A stretch of 64,000 nucleotides of DNA from assembly GCA_040954445.1 (NCBI GenBank), contig CP144361.1, positions 372,001 through 436,000 on the forward strand, in the 5' to 3' direction. The notes under the pieces are model-generated. The model had not been told where the DNA came from, did not search any database, and saw nothing but the letters and a program-made list of their open reading frames with translations. Position 1 is the stretch's first letter. Each line of letters opens with the position of its first letter. A program made the translations under genes and the position numbers. Below are positions 41,117 through 51,904 of the stretch, one piece after another. The DNA is from Burkholderia sp. (GTDB lineage Bacteria > Pseudomonadota > Gammaproteobacteria > Burkholderiales > Burkholderiaceae).

Positions 41117-42187
41117 TCAGTGCGTGAGTGCGCTGAACCCGTTCAGCAGCCGGTCGATATCGGTAGGCGAGATCGCCCCCATAGTTGAGACGCGGAACAG
41201 CGAGGTCGACAGGCCGCCCTGGCCAGCATAAATCACGAAGCCGCGTTCCTTGAGGCCGTCGCGCAGCGCTTCGTAAGTCACACCCTCCGGTAACTTATAG
41301 GCACGCAGAACCACCGACGACTCGCCGTCCGGTAACACTAGTGGCATGTCGCGCTCGGCCAGGCCGTCGCGAACCTGGTCCGCCAGTGCCTGGTAGCGCG
41401 TATGGCGAGCCTGCCAGCCGCCCTCGTCCTCGAACTCGCGCAGCGCCTCGACCAGCGCGTAATAGGCATGCACCGAGGGCGTAAACGGTGTATTGCGTTG
41501 CGCCTGCAGCTTGGCAAGCCGGCCCAGGTCGAGGTAGTAGGTGCGCGAGGCGATACGCGCTAGCGCCATGCAGCGCACGATCACGAAGGCCGCGCCGGGC
41601 ACGCCATGGAGACACTTGTTGGCGGTGGCAGCCACCGCATCGATCACGCCGTCTGCGAAGTCGATGCCTTCGGCACCAAAGCTGCTGACGCCGTCTACCA
41701 GGAGCTGCACGCCATGCCGTCGGCAGAGCTCAGCGATCGGGCCCAGCGCGTTGAGGCGTCCGGTGGTAGTTTCGTGATGGACCACCGCGACGTACGTGAT
41801 GGCGCGATTGGAGGCCAGCGCGGCCTCGATGCGAGCGAGGTCGGGCGCTTCCATCCACTCGTGCTTTAGCACCTCGTGAGCGATCCGGTATTGCCGGGCG
41901 ATCTGCGCGATGCGGTCGCCATACACGCCGTTCTCGATCACCAGTAGCTTGCCGTCTTCGGGCACTAGGGCGGCGATCATGCTTTCGACCGCAGCGGTAC
42001 CCGACCCCGTCATCAGCACCGCCTGCCATTCGGTCGGATCGAGATCGTAGACGGCCACCAGACGGTGGCGCGCCTCGTCTTGCAGGTCGAAGAATTCGCT
42101 TGCACGGTGACAGAGGTCGGTCTGTAGCAGACTTTGGCGCACGCGCTCGGTCAGCGTGACGGGGCCGGGGTTGAGCAGCAGCATCAT
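41117..42187 (-). CDS. phnW: 2-aminoethylphosphonate:pyruvate-type aminotransferase
   Basis: Class V PLP aminotransferase of 356 aa. In this setting it would run in the synthetic direction, turning phosphonoacetaldehyde into 2-aminoethylphosphonate (AEP). LLNPGPVTLTERVRQSLLQT is the standard N-terminus, and the PLP lysine is Lys191 in AATANKCLHGVPGAAFVIV, with Asp in LLVDGVSSFGAE upstream. It starts by overlapping the ppd stop (ATGATG), so it is co-translated with phosphonate synthesis genes. The same family also degrades AEP; context decides for biosynthesis. Confidence 0.88.
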   Translation of the reverse strand: MMLLLNPGPVTLTERVRQSLLQTDLCHRASEFFDLQDEARHRLVAVYDLDPTEWQAVLMTGSGTAAVESMIAALVPEDGKLLVIENGVYGDRIAQIARQYRIAHEVLKHEWMEAPDLARIEAALASNRAITYVAVVHHETTTGRLNALGPIAELCRRHGVQLLVDGVSSFGAEGIDFADGVIDAVAATANKCLHGVPGAAFVIVRCMALARIASRTYYLDLGRLAKLQAQRNTPFTPSVHAYYALVEALREFEDEGGWQARHTRYQALADQVRDGLAERDMPLVLPDGESSVVLRAYKLPEGVTYEALRDGLKERGFVIYAGQGGLSTSLFRVSTMGAISPTDIDRLLNGFSALTH

Positions 42188-43335
42188 TGGGCTCCAGAGA
42201 TGTGGCGCATCAGACGTTCCTTCACTTCGACCGGCGTCACAGTCGGACGCGGAAGGCCATCGGGCACGCCGGTGCTGATAGACAGGCTGGCGAAGCGCGC
42301 GCCATCGACCGACTCGGTGAACAGCGTGTCGATCACGCCCAGGTCTTCGCCTTCTCGCGCCGATGCGTAGCCGCAGGCTGCCGCCACGCGTGTAAATGAG
42401 ACGCAGGGCGAGACCGTCGGCTGACCGCCGGTCGACTCGTGCGCGCCGTTGTCGAGTAGAAGGTGGACCAGGTTGCTCGAGCCATAGGCACCGAGCGTGG
42501 CAAACGCACCCATTCGCATCAGCGCGGCACCGTCGCCGTCCACTGCCACCACCGTCAAGTCCGGGCGCGCCAGCGCCAGGCCCAGTGCGAGCGGCGTCAC
42601 GCAGCCCATCGAGCCAACCATGTAGAGCTGGTTGGCTCGATCTTCGAGCGCGTAGAGTTCTCGGGCACAGAAGCCGGTCGAGGCTAGCACCACGGTGGCG
42701 TCGAGCGGTGTACGCTTGATCAAGGCTGCCAACGCTTGCTGGCGCGTCGGCCTCTTGGCGAACGCGGAACGGGCCGAGACGAGCGTCCTGGCTTGCGCGC
42801 GCGGTGCCGGTATCGGCGTATCCTTGAGCGGATACGAGGTCATGCTACCTTTCTGCATCACCAGCGCGTAGGGCCAGCCGGTCTCGTCCATGTGGTGGAT
42901 CGCGCGGTCTAGCGCCGGGGCAATCTGATTGGCCTCGGTTGGGAATAGCTCCCACGGGATTTCCATGATCTCGAGCATCCGCGTCGTGATCGGTCCCATC
43001 AGCGCGTGCTGCGGCTCGTCGTGCTCGCCCGGTTTGCCGCGCCAGGTGACGATCAGTAGTTGCGGCAGCTTGAAGGTCCAGGTCAGCGAGGTTAGCGGGC
43101 TGACCGCGTTGCCCAGGCCCGAGTTCTGCATCATCGCGATGCCACGCCGCCCACCCAGCGTGGCACCCGCCACGAGGGCGACCGCGTCGCCCTCGTTGGC
43201 GGCCGACACGTAGTGCAGTGTAGGATCCTGCAGTATATAGTTGATAAATGGCGTCAGGTACGAGCAGGGCACGCCCGCGTACCAGTCAAAACCGCGCTCG
43301 CGCGCGGCCTCGACGAACTGGGCTGCCTCGATCAT
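42184..43335 (-). CDS. ppd: Phosphonopyruvate decarboxylase
   Basis: TPP-dependent enzyme of 383 aa that makes phosphonopyruvate synthesis irreversible by forming phosphonoacetaldehyde. Activating Glu in [20 protein letters not shown] and the TPP-Mg motif [20 protein letters not shown]...[14 protein letters not shown] are intact. The N-terminal half carries [17 protein letters not shown], typical of Ppd and sulfopyruvate decarboxylases; the adjacent PEP mutase selects Ppd. It overlaps the upstream gene by ATGA. Confidence 0.93.
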   Translation of the reverse strand: MIEAAQFVEAARERGFDWYAGVPCSYLTPFINYILQDPTLHYVSAANEGDAVALVAGATLGGRRGIAMMQNSGLGNAVSPLTSLTWTFKLPQLLIVTWRGKPGEHDEPQHALMGPITTRMLEIMEIPWELFPTEANQIAPALDRAIHHMDETGWPYALVMQKGSMTSYPLKDTPIPAPRAQARTLVSARSAFAKRPTRQQALAALIKRTPLDATVVLASTGFCARELYALEDRANQLYMVGSMGCVTPLALGLALARPDLTVVAVDGDGAALMRMGAFATLGAYGSSNLVHLLLDNGAHESTGGQPTVSPCVSFTRVAAACGYASAREGEDLGVIDTLFTESVDGARFASLSISTGVPDGLPRPTVTPVEVKERLMRHISGAQ

Positions 43336-45017
43336 TGTGCGTCCCTGGCAGCGGTGCCGTTGGCCAGGGGCATCTGGCCGTGCGCAAAGTCTCCGGCGAG
43401 CCGAAATTCGTCGAAGTCGTTCACGCTACACCAGTGTCCGTGCACGTATTGCACCGAGATTTGCTCGCCGGATTCCACGAGCACGTTGAGCAGGGACGGG
43501 ATGTCGAGCTTGTCAAATTCCGGGCGTGTCTGCAGCTTCGCGATGGTTGCCTTGAGACGCTCCACGCCGGTACCACGCACGTTCAGCATGCCGACCCAGC
43601 GACCGTGCGGGGCGCCGTTTCCGGCATCGCTGGCTATGCGTTGAAGCGTGATCTTCTGGCCGAACAGGCCGCGGTCGTCGGCCGCAGAGCACAGCGCGAA
43701 GTCGCGCACGCTTTGGTTCGGCGAATCGGTCAGCGAGGAATCAACCACGACCGTGAACTCGGCATCGCTTTCGGCCAAGGCACGTACAATGTAGCTTCGG
43801 AACAGCAGGTCGCCGTAGGAGACAATGGTGTCGCTCTTGATTCGCCTGAGCGCGCAGGCTAGCGAGCTCAGTTCGCCGGTCTCGGCGTGGCGTTCGTTGA
43901 CCACCAGCTTAATGCCGGTGGTGTCTATCGCGGCGGCACGATAGCCGCCCACTACCATGATGTCGTTGACGCCTTCTTTCTTGAAGCTGTCTACCAGCCA
44001 GCGCAGCAGCGGCTTTCCAGCGATGGACAGCATCACTTTCGGCTTGTCCTTAGTTACGGCCTCCAGGCCCTTGCCACGGCTGGCGGCTAGCACGATCGCC
44101 GAGTTCGACGAGCGTGAAGACGAGGACAGGTAGAGGCGCTCGGCCGCCGAGTACTCGGCGGCATCCTGCAGGCGGAAGATCTCGTTGACGGTCGCGACGC
44201 GGTCCTCGACGTCGACCAGGGTCTCGTGCTCGAAGATGTCGCGAGCGGTCGCCTGCATCGAGGCCGCCGCTGAACGGACCAGGTGGTTCGCCCAGATTAC
44301 GGTGCTGATGCCGGCCTGGCGGAACATGTCGGTCGGTGTGCTGTAGTACTTAGTCGGCACGATCACGATCGGCGCACGGTTGTTCCACTGGCGGGCAAAT
44401 TCGAGGATTTCGTCTGGACGCGACAGCTTGCTGTGCATCAGGATCGCGTCGGCACCGGCATCGGCGTAGGCATGCGCGCGGCGCAACGCTTCGTCCATGC
44501 CCCAACCAGCGATCAGCGCCTCAACACGCGCCACGATCGAGAAGTCCGGATCGGTCTGCGAATCCTTGCCAGCCTTGATTTTTCCGGAAAACTCGTCGAT
44601 CTCGGCTAGCGGCTGGCGTTCGCCTTCGATGAAGCTGTTGGTCTTAGGGAACTGCTTGTCCTCGATGCACACTCCGGCGATACCGCGCTGCCCGAGCTTG
44701 CGCACCAGGCGGCGCATATTGTTAAAGTTGCCATAGCCGGTGTCTCCGTCGAGCAGGATTGGTAGGTCGCTGGCGTCAGCCATGAACTCAAGTACGTCGA
44801 CCACCTGAGTCCAGCTCGCCTCGTTGTTGTCGCGCACGCCGAGCGCGGCGGAGATCGACAGGCCCGAGCCCCAAATGCCATTGAAACCCGCCTCGCGCAC
44901 AATCCGCGCCGAAAGACCGTTGTGCGCCTCCATCAGAAATTCGAGATTGCTACTGGTCAGCATACGGCGTAGCCGAGCCGAGCGGGATTCTGTGAAATTA
45001 GGTTCGTATGCGTTCAT
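43332..45017 (-). CDS. pepM: PEP mutase fused to a nucleotidyltransferase domain
   Basis: Bifunctional protein of 561 aa. Residues 1-295 are phosphoenolpyruvate phosphonomutase, which forms the C-P bond of phosphonopyruvate; the diagnostic [10 protein letters not shown] motif starts at Glu119, with [10 protein letters not shown] near residue 90. Residues about 305-550 are an NTP-transferase domain ([40 protein letters not shown]) of the kind proposed to activate AEP as a CMP or other nucleotide ester (PntC-like). So synthesis and activation sit in one polypeptide. Overlaps with both neighbours by ATGA. Nucleotide and substrate specificity are inference. Confidence 0.92.
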   Translation of the reverse strand: MNAYEPNFTESRSARLRRMLTSSNLEFLMEAHNGLSARIVREAGFNGIWGSGLSISAALGVRDNNEASWTQVVDVLEFMADASDLPILLDGDTGYGNFNNMRRLVRKLGQRGIAGVCIEDKQFPKTNSFIEGERQPLAEIDEFSGKIKAGKDSQTDPDFSIVARVEALIAGWGMDEALRRAHAYADAGADAILMHSKLSRPDEILEFARQWNNRAPIVIVPTKYYSTPTDMFRQAGISTVIWANHLVRSAAASMQATARDIFEHETLVDVEDRVATVNEIFRLQDAAEYSAAERLYLSSSSRSSNSAIVLAASRGKGLEAVTKDKPKVMLSIAGKPLLRWLVDSFKKEGVNDIMVVGGYRAAAIDTTGIKLVVNERHAETGELSSLACALRRIKSDTIVSYGDLLFRSYIVRALAESDAEFTVVVDSSLTDSPNQSVRDFALCSAADDRGLFGQKITLQRIASDAGNGAPHGRWVGMLNVRGTGVERLKATIAKLQTRPEFDKLDIPSLLNVLVESGEQISVQYVHGHWCSVNDFDEFRLAGDFAHGQMPLANGTAARDAQ

Positions 45018-45781
45018 CGTGCGGCTCCTACGGTATTACGCTGAATCAGCGGCAGAACTTCGTCGCGGGCACGCGCGACGTCGTTTTGGAAGTCTATTTC
45101 AATCCACGGGGCACCGGTCACGTCGGCGACGTCGAAGTTGGAGCCGCCTTCGAGCAGCAGGTCGCGCACGGCTTCCTCGTGGGGTAGGTTGGCGCGACCA
45201 CAATGGACATAGCCGGACACGATCTCGGCGAGACGGCAGGCGGTGCTTTCACTAAAGCGGAAGAAACCGACTGATTCGCCGATGGTGTCATACTGGAGGT
45301 CAACAGCCAGCTGCTTGCGTAACTCGACTGGAACGCCGTCCTTCACGCAGAGCTTGACCGGCTCGTCGCCGGCCTCGAAGTCGCGGGCGATCAGCAGGCG
45401 GTCGATGGCTTGGTCCGGGTTCTCGATCAGCGCCTGCATGATGCTGTCGTCATAGAGAACGTCGGCGTCCATCAGCAGCACGTTGCCGCCACTTGTGAGC
45501 GCCTCGGTCGCAGTATGCACCGTCAGCATGCTACCGAGGTCGAAACGTGGGTTCAGGACGATCTGGGGCTGTCGACCGAGGCGGGCCAGCTCGGCCTCGA
45601 CCTTCTCGTGCAGGAAGCCGAGCGCGAGCATGATCTCGGTTACGCCGAGTGTCTCGAGCACGCGCAAGTGGCGCTCGAGTAGGCTCACCTCGTCGAAGCA
45701 CAGAAGGCACTTTGGATATTGTGTTTCGCTGGATAGTTGCAGACGCAGACCGAGGCCCGCGGCGAGAATAATGGCTCGCAT
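45014..45781 (-). CDS. Stand-alone NTP transferase (sugar- or choline-phosphate cytidylyltransferase-like)
   Basis: 255-aa nucleotidyltransferase, first gene of the phosphonate operon. [15 protein letters not shown] gives the nucleotide-binding loop, [20 protein letters not shown] the following lysine motif, and [15 protein letters not shown] the metal-binding Asp. It resembles LicC-type cytidylyltransferases. Its ATGA overlap with pepM means the operon has two nucleotidyltransferase domains, suggesting two different activations or one dedicated to a pathway end-product such as a phosphonolipid or glycan. No phosphatidyl- or glycosyltransferase is left next to it. Confidence 0.82.
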   Translation of the reverse strand: MRAIILAAGLGLRLQLSSETQYPKCLLCFDEVSLLERHLRVLETLGVTEIMLALGFLHEKVEAELARLGRQPQIVLNPRFDLGSMLTVHTATEALTSGGNVLLMDADVLYDDSIMQALIENPDQAIDRLLIARDFEAGDEPVKLCVKDGVPVELRKQLAVDLQYDTIGESVGFFRFSESTACRLAEIVSGYVHCGRANLPHEEAVRDLLLEGGSNFDVADVTGAPWIEIDFQNDVARARDEVLPLIQRNTVGAAR

Positions 45782-45893
45782 TGATTACTCCAGTGCGCCA
45801 GTCAAAACCAGCAATGTGAATGAAAGAGCGTATACATTGAAGGTCTGTTTAGCCAGCCACAGCAGCCCAGAGTCATACGCATACATCCTGTGA

Positions 45894-47016
45894 GGCGTTG
45901 TTGCATAAATCGAGCGAGATCCGTTGACGTTTACGCGCAATGGTCGCGGGGCCAGCCTCCTATCAAGTCAGATTCCAGAGTAACTGCCTAATTTTTGCCA
46001 AGAAAATGCGCAAGGACATACACAAGAAAGGTGAGCCGAAGGCACGCTACCGTGTCAGGAATTGGGCGGCCTATAATGAAGGCCTGATCAGCCGGGGGAA
46101 CGTAACAATATGGATAGATGAAGCCGTCCTTGCCAGAATGCCCGATGCCATACCCACACGTGGTCGCCCGTGTGTATACGGCGATACGCTGATTCAGGCA
46201 TTACTTGGCGTGAAGACCGTCTATCGACTGACCTTGCGCGCCCTGCAAGGTTTCACCCAAAGTCTGCGCGATTTGGCCTTCCCGAGCTTGCCGGTGCCGA
46301 ATTACACCACGCTCTGTCGCCGGGCAAAAACGCTTGATGTCGAACTGCCGATCCTTCGTGACAATGAATCGATCCATCTGGTTGTCGACAGCACCGGTCT
46401 GAAGGTCTATGGAGAAGGTGAATGGAAGGTGCGCCAGCACGGCTACTCGAAGCGGCGCACGTGGCGTAAAGTCCATCTCGCGCTCAACGCGAATACAGGT
46501 CAAGTGCATGCCGCGCTAATGACGAATCAAAATGTGGCTGACGGTGACGCTCTGGCCAAGTTGCTCGACCAGATTCCACGCGAAGAACAAATCGATGTCA
46601 TCGGCGGTGACGGTGCCTACGACACCAAGCCATGCCATGCGGCCATTGCTGCACGCAGTGCTATTCCTTCGATTCCGCCACGCGAGGGTGCCGTTCATTG
46701 GCCAGCGGATATGCCCGGTGCGGCGTGGCGTAATGGAGCGGTTGATGCAATTGCCCATGACGGTCGTCGAGAATGGAAGCAAGACAGTGGCTACCACCGG
46801 CGACCGCTTGCCGAGAATGCGATGTATCGGTTCAAGACCCTCACCGGCAACTGTCTCTGGGCGCGTCACATCGACTCGCAGGCGACCGAGGTCTCCGTTC
46901 GCGTCGGCGTCATCAACCGTATGGCGGACCTCGCTCGTCCGCAATCCGTTCGTATCGCCTGAAATTATGCCCGTCGATGCTATTGCGTCCTCACACTCGA
47001 TTTATGCAACAACGCC
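45894..47016 (+). mobile_element. Complete IS903-group element upstream of dgt
   Basis: 1,123 bp with both termini and an intact transposase. Flanks (ATCCTGTGA left, GTTTGTTGA right) do not match, so the present junctions come from recombination or deletion rather than a simple insertion. It divides the phosphonate operon from dgt. Confidence 0.92.
46006..46962 (+). CDS. IS903-group transposase, full length
   Basis: Uninterrupted 318-aa DDE transposase starting at MRKDIHKKGE (an in-frame upstream extension to 45940 exists). All catalytic residues are present. Small changes include NESIHLVVDS in place of NEPIHLVVDS, shared with the copy at 32589, which points to a common recent parent. Confidence 0.92.
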   Translation: MRKDIHKKGEPKARYRVRNWAAYNEGLISRGNVTIWIDEAVLARMPDAIPTRGRPCVYGDTLIQALLGVKTVYRLTLRALQGFTQSLRDLAFPSLPVPNYTTLCRRAKTLDVELPILRDNESIHLVVDSTGLKVYGEGEWKVRQHGYSKRRTWRKVHLALNANTGQVHAALMTNQNVADGDALAKLLDQIPREEQIDVIGGDGAYDTKPCHAAIAARSAIPSIPPREGAVHWPADMPGAAWRNGAVDAIAHDGRREWKQDSGYHRRPLAENAMYRFKTLTGNCLWARHIDSQATEVSVRVGVINRMADLARPQSVRIA

Positions 47017-47107
47017 GTTTGTTGAATTCACTTTGGAATGGGCTGCCGCATCGAGCTAGATCAATAAAGCATCGGATTGGTCGGTGCCCCTGCAGTGGGA
47101 GTAGACA

Positions 47108-48337
47108 GTGAACGAAACACCCCACGAGTTGCCGCCCCTCGCCGACGCTTCCCGGCCAGGCTGCTCCGGTGGCTCCTCCGGCCCCGTGGAAGCACCCACC
47201 GTCGCCGTGCTCGAAGCGCATCTCGCGCCCTACGCAGCCCATTCTGGGAACACGTACGGTCGGCGCCATCCCGAAATGGCGCCCGCCGCACGCACCGAAT
47301 TTCAGCGCGACCGTGACCGAATCGTGCATTCAAAGGCTTTCCGCCGCCTCGAATACAAGACCCAGGTGTTCGTGAACCACGAGGGCGACCTGTTTCGCAC
47401 ACGCCTGACCCACAGCCTCGAGGTCGCCCAGATCGCGCGCTCGGTGGCGCGCAACTTAAGTCTGAACGAGGACCTGGTGGAAGCGATATCACTGGCGCAC
47501 GACCTCGGCCACACGCCTTTCGGCCATGCCGGGCAGGATGCGCTGAACGAGTGCATGCGCGAGCACGGCGGTTTTGAGCACAATCTGCAAAGCCTCACGG
47601 TGGTCGACGAGCTAGAGGAGCATTACGCTGCCTTCGACGGCCTGAATCTTTGCTTCGAGACACGTGAAGGCATTCTCAAGCATTGCTCGCGAGAGAATGC
47701 TCGCCAGCTCGGCGCGCTTGGGAAGCGTTTCCTCGATGGCCGCCGCCCCTCGCTCGAAGCACAGATCGCCAACATCGCCGACGAGATCGCCTACAACAAC
47801 CACGACGTCGACGACGGTCTGCGTTCGGGCCTGATTTCGATCGAGCAACTGGCAGGCGTGGCGCTCTGGTGCCGCCACCACGACGCCGCACTGGCCGATT
47901 TCCCCTCGCTGGAAGGCCGCCGGCTAGTGCACGAGACGGTTCGGCGCATTATCAATACGCTAATCGTCGACCTGATCGACGCGACCACTTGCAACCTGGC
48001 CGAGCACGCGCCGGCCTCGCTCGACGACGTACGGCGCTGCCCGCAGCTGGTCGCGCACAGCGCGGTGATCGCCGAAGAGGCGGCCGAGCTTAAGCGCTTC
48101 CTGTTCCGCAACCTTTATCGCCATTACAAGGTGATACGTATGGCTAACAAGGCGCAGCGTGTCGTCAAAGGGCTCTACGAGGCCTTCACCGAGAATCCAC
48201 GCCTGCTTCCACCGGCCTACCAGAGCGACGATGCGACCGCGCAGCCTTCGCTTGTCGCGCACTACATCGCCGGCATGACGGATCGCTTCGCGCTGAAAGA
48301 ATATCAACGCCTTTTTGTCATGGACGCGAATTATTGA
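47108..48337 (+). CDS. dgt: dGTPase-like HD-domain deoxynucleotide triphosphohydrolase
   Basis: HD-superfamily enzyme of 409 aa that hydrolyses dNTPs to deoxynucleoside and triphosphate. GTG 47108 is chosen for its RBS GGAGTAG. The HD metal site is intact: [20 protein letters not shown] gives the first His, [18 protein letters not shown] the His-Asp pair and [20 protein letters not shown] the last Asp. In Burkholderia it usually follows aroB; here an IS lies 90 bp upstream and aroB is not seen. Convergent with iscA. Confidence 0.9.
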   Translation: MNETPHELPPLADASRPGCSGGSSGPVEAPTVAVLEAHLAPYAAHSGNTYGRRHPEMAPAARTEFQRDRDRIVHSKAFRRLEYKTQVFVNHEGDLFRTRLTHSLEVAQIARSVARNLSLNEDLVEAISLAHDLGHTPFGHAGQDALNECMREHGGFEHNLQSLTVVDELEEHYAAFDGLNLCFETREGILKHCSRENARQLGALGKRFLDGRRPSLEAQIANIADEIAYNNHDVDDGLRSGLISIEQLAGVALWCRHHDAALADFPSLEGRRLVHETVRRIINTLIVDLIDATTCNLAEHAPASLDDVRRCPQLVAHSAVIAEEAAELKRFLFRNLYRHYKVIRMANKAQRVVKGLYEAFTENPRLLPPAYQSDDATAQPSLVAHYIAGMTDRFALKEYQRLFVMDANY

Positions 48338-48344
48338 TCAGGCA

Positions 48345-48444
48345 GGCGTTGTTGCATAAATCGAGCGCGCGGACGCAATAGCATCGCCTGAAATGATGCC
48401 CGTCGACGCTATTGCGTCCGCGCGCTCGATTTTGCAACAACGCC
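48345..48444. repeat. 100-bp palindromic mini-element of IS 3' ends between dgt and iscA
   Basis: Two inverted IS 3' ends (GGCGTTGTTGCATAAATC outward, CAATAGCATCGCC inward) with a short centre. The flanks share only ATCAG, so target duplication is uncertain. Confidence 0.82.
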
Positions 48445-48511
48445 CATCAGAGGCAGAAAAAGGCAGCCAATGCCGCCCTGTGCCCGCTACACGCTGGGGG
48501 GTACACATCCC

Positions 48512-48835
48512 TCAGACGCGGAACGACTCGCCGCAGCCGCACTCGTCCTTGACGTTCGGGTTGTTGAACTTGAAGCCTTCGTTCAATCCCTCGCGCGTGA
48601 AATCAAGCTCGGTTCCGTCGATATAGACGAGGCTCTTTGGATCAACCACTACCTTTACGCTATGGCTCTCGAATACCTGATCCTCGGTCGCCACGTCATC
48701 AACATACTCGAGCTTGTAGGCCAGGCCCGAGCAGCCGGTGGTGCGCACGCCGAGCCGCAGGCCCAGCCCCTTGCCGCGTCGCGTCAGGTACTTCTGCACG
48801 TGTTGAGCTGCTTTTTTGGTTAGTGTGATTGCCAT
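48512..48835 (-). CDS. iscA: Iron-sulfur cluster assembly A-type carrier IscA
   Basis: 107-aa A-type carrier starting [17 protein letters not shown] (ATG 48835; a longer in-frame start at 48916 is unlikely). The three conserved cysteines are present: Cys35 in [13 protein letters not shown] and the C-terminal CGCG pair. It normally lies right behind iscU; here it is separated from iscU (53209) by 4.4 kb of nested mobile elements. hscB, hscA and fdx, which normally follow, are not found downstream. It must now have its own promoter or use an IS-borne one. Confidence 0.9.
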   Translation of the reverse strand: MAITLTKKAAQHVQKYLTRRGKGLGLRLGVRTTGCSGLAYKLEYVDDVATEDQVFESHSVKVVVDPKSLVYIDGTELDFTREGLNEGFKFNNPNVKDECGCGESFRV

Positions 48836-49016
48836 GAGATGTTCCTGGTCGCCCGCACCGCGCGCGGACGTCATTCCTCGATAAAACCCTCGTCGCTCGT
48901 CTTTCACGCGGCGCACTGGACGGCTTCAAATCTGAAGTGCAACACCTTTCGCCAATCGGTAAATTACGATAATAGGCTAATTCAAAATACTGCTCAGTAC
49001 ACTTGCAAATATTTTA
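48836..49016. other. New upstream region of iscA
   Basis: No gene. Holds whatever promoter now drives iscA. The minus strand near 48960-48990 is AT-rich (AATTTACCGATTGG... side); I cannot define a promoter with confidence. Confidence 0.35.
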
Positions 49017-50181
49017 GGCGTTGTTGCATAAATCAAGCGCGAGGACGCAATGGCATCGACGGGCATATTGATCACGAATTTCGGATCAATAATTTCAGGC
49101 GATATGAACGGATTGCGGACGAGCGAGGTCTGCCATGCGGTTGATTGCGCCGACGCGCAGGGCGGACATCGGTCGCCTGCCAGGCGATGGTGACGCGCCC
49201 AGAGACAGTTTTCCGGTGAGCGTTTTGAACCGATACATCGCATTCTCGGCAAGCGATCGCCGGTAGTAGCCACTGTCTTTCTTCCATTCTCGACGACCGT
49301 CACGGGCAATTGCATCAACCGCGCCATTCCGCCACGCCGCACCGGGCGTATCCGCTGGCCAATGAGGGGCACCCGCGCGTGGCGGAATCGAAGGAATAGC
49401 ACACTGCGTGCAGCAATGGCTGGATAGCATGGCTTGGTGTCGTAAGCAACGTCACCGCCGATGACATCGATTTATTCGTCGCGTGGAATCTGGTCGAGCA
49501 ACTTGGCCAGAGCGTCACCGCCAGCCACATTTTGATGCGGCATTAGCGCGGCATGCACCGGACCCGTATTCGCGTTGAGCGCGAGATGGACTTTACGCCA
49601 CCTGCGCCGCTTCGAGTATCCGTGTTGGCGCACCTTCAATTCACCTTCACCATAGACCTTCAGACCGCTGCTGTCGACCACCAGATGGATCGGTTCGTTG
49701 TCGAGAAGGATCAGCAGTTCGACATCAAGCGTTTTTTCCCGGCGACAGAGCGTGGTGTAATTCGGCACCATCAAGCTCGAGAAAGCCAGCACGCGCAGAC
49801 TTTGGGTGAAACCTTGCAGGGCGCGCGCAACGTGAGTCGATAGACGGTCTTCACGCCAAGTAATGCCTGAATCAGCGTATTGCCCCGTATAGACGTGGTC
49901 GACCACGCGTGGATATGGCCCCCCCCGTCGGGTATTTTGGCAGGGACGGCTTCATCTATCCATATCGCCACGTCCCTCCGGTTGATCAGGCTTGCATATT
50001 ATAGGCCTCCCAATTCCTGACACGGTAGCGTGCCTTCGGATCACCTGTCTTGTGTATCTCCTTGCGCATTTTCTTGGCAAAAATTAGGCAGTTACTCTGG
50101 AATCTGACTTGATAGGGGGCTGGCCCCGCGACCGTCGTGCGTAAACGTCAACGGATCTCGCTCGATTGATGCAACAACGCC
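49017..50181 (-). mobile_element. Degenerate IS903-group copy with the 22-bp TA-flanked insert
   Basis: Frameshifted minus-strand copy (indels near 49170, 49400, 49880 and 49920). Carries the same TTGATC...GATCAA insert (49068-49089) at the same TA as the copy at 19441. No matching flanks. It cuts the left part of the IS630 remnant that follows. Confidence 0.88.
49068..49089. repeat. 22-bp TTGATC...GATCAA mini-insert flanked by TA
   Basis: Same sequence and same position inside the IS 3' end as 19492-19513, so it was copied together with its host IS. Confidence 0.8.
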
Positions 50182-50312
50182 CCTCACTGGATCTCCGCGC
50201 CTTCGGCTATGGCCGGGCGGGAAATCTCCGGGTACATCTCATTTAGCCATACCTGCACTGCTTCTGGTCGCTGCTCATAGGCCCCGTTTCATCGGATTTT
50301 GCAGCGTGAAAC
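50182..50312 (-). pseudogene. IS630-family transposase, middle part
   Basis: Minus-strand reading with a stop near its start gives GFTLQNPM, then EQRPEAVQVWLNEMYPEISR and PAIAEGAEIQ, matching the linker after the N-terminal domain of IS630-type transposases. The gene continues toward its start at 51484-51904 after an inserted IS array; the catalytic part is lost to the IS at 49017. Confidence 0.7.
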
Positions 50313-51483
50313 GGCGTTGTTGCATAAATCGAGTGTGAGGATGCAATAGCATCGACAGGCATAATTTTAGGCTATACGAACGGATTGCGGACGAGCGAGG
50401 TCCGCCATACGGTTGATGACGCCGACGCGCATGGAGACCTCGGTCGCCTGCGAGGCGATGTGACGCGCCCAGAAACAGTTGCCGGTGAGGGTCTTGAACC
50501 GATAGATCGCATTCTCGGCAAGCGATCGGCGGTGGTAGCCACTGTCTTGCTTCCATTCTCGACGACCGTCACGGGCAATTGCATCAACCGCGCCATTACG
50601 CCACGCCGCACCGGGCATATCCGCTGGCCAATGCACGGCACCCTCGCGTGGCGGAATCGAAGGAATAGCACTGCGTGCAGCAATGGCCGCATGGCATGGC
50701 TTGGTGTCGTAGGCACCATCACCGCCGATGACATCGATTTGTTCTTCGCGTGGAATCTGGTCGAGCAACTTGGCCAGAGCGTCACCGTCAGCCACATTCT
50801 GATTCGTCATTAGCGCGGCATGCACTTGACCCGTATTCGCGTTGAGCGCGAGATGGACTTTACGCCACGTGCGCCGCTTCGAGTAGCCGTGCTGGCGCAC
50901 CTTCCATTCACCTTCTCCATAGACCTTCAGACCGGTGCTGTCGACAACCAGATAGATCGGTTCATTGTCACGAAGGATCGGCAGTTCGACATCAAGCGTT
51001 TTTGCCCGGCGACAGAGCGTGGTGTAATTCGGCACCGGCAAGCTCGGGAAGGCCAAATCGCGGAGACTTTGGGTGAAACCTTGCAGGGCGCGCAACGTCC
51101 GTCGATAGACGGTCTTCACGCCAAATAATGCATGAATCATGCGTATCGCCGTATAGACACGGGCGACCGCGTGTGGGTATGGCATCGGGTATTCTGGCAA
51201 GGACGGCTTCATCTATCCATATTGTTACGTTCCCCCGGTTGATCAGGCCTTCATTATAGGCCGCCCAATTCCTGACACGGTAGCGTGCCTTCGGCTCACT
51301 TGTCTTGTGTATGTCCTTGCGCATTTTCTTGGCAAAAATTAGGCAGTTACTCTGGAATCTGACCTGATAGGAGGCTGGCCCAGCGACCGTTGCGCGTAAA
51401 CGTCAACGGATCTGGCTCGATTTATGCAACGAACGCCCCGTCGATGCCCTTGTGTCCTCACGCTCGATTTATGCAACAACGTC
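50313..51483 (-). mobile_element. IS903-group array (nearly full copy plus 3' scrap) inside IS630 remnant
   Basis: 50313-51437 is a minus-strand copy whose transposase is intact apart from an indel near 51135-51145. 51438-51483 is a 46-bp plus-oriented 3' end. The unit is flanked by GCGTGAAAC (50304-50312) and GCGTAAAAC (51484-51492), an 8/9 duplication, showing a single original insertion into the IS630 transposase gene. Confidence 0.88.
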
Positions 51484-51904
51484 GCGTAAAACTCTAGCAC
51501 GCCAGCTACAGGCCGACGCCCTGTAGCGTCAGTGTCAAACCGCACCGCTGTCGGATCCACTCCCGCACGGCATGTCGCGTCCACAACGCGAACGACATCT
51601 TCAACTGCTCCGGAATCTGATTGCGCAACAGCGCGCGAATTTTCACTGTCTGCTGTTCACTCAGGGCACGGTGTGGGTTCACTGCTCCGCCGCTCGGTTT
51701 ATCACGCAATCTCCAGCCGCACCTTCGCGGGCATAGCGTTTACAAATATCGAACACGCCAGTGCGCGCCAGGTTCGTATGCTCGGCAATCTCGTCCTAGG
51801 TCCAGCCGCGCGCACAGGTTGATCACCTGACGTCGCCGCTCTTCACATATCTCACGAGGCAGCGATCTCATATCTCTTTTTCCTCTCTTTTTTCCATTTC
51901 CCTC
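51484..51904 (-). pseudogene. IS630-family transposase, N-terminal part including start region
   Basis: Reads MEK-GKRDMRSLPREICEERR near 51900-51840, RQVINLCARL, then after shifts DKPSGGAVNPHRALSEQQTV, KIRALLRNQIPEQLKMSFAL and WTRHAVREWIRQRCGLTL, so helix-turn-helix plus winged-helix regions. It is frameshifted. Same gene as at 10612 and 19143. Confidence 0.75.

Noticed and set aside
40675-47016. Composite transposon carrying the phosphonate operon between two IS903-group copies
   Set aside because: The left unit has its own perfect 9-bp duplication (GCTGTTCGG), so it is a simple insertion, and the right copy has unmatched flanks. Gene sequence and base composition look like the neighbours, so there is no evidence the operon moved as a unit.
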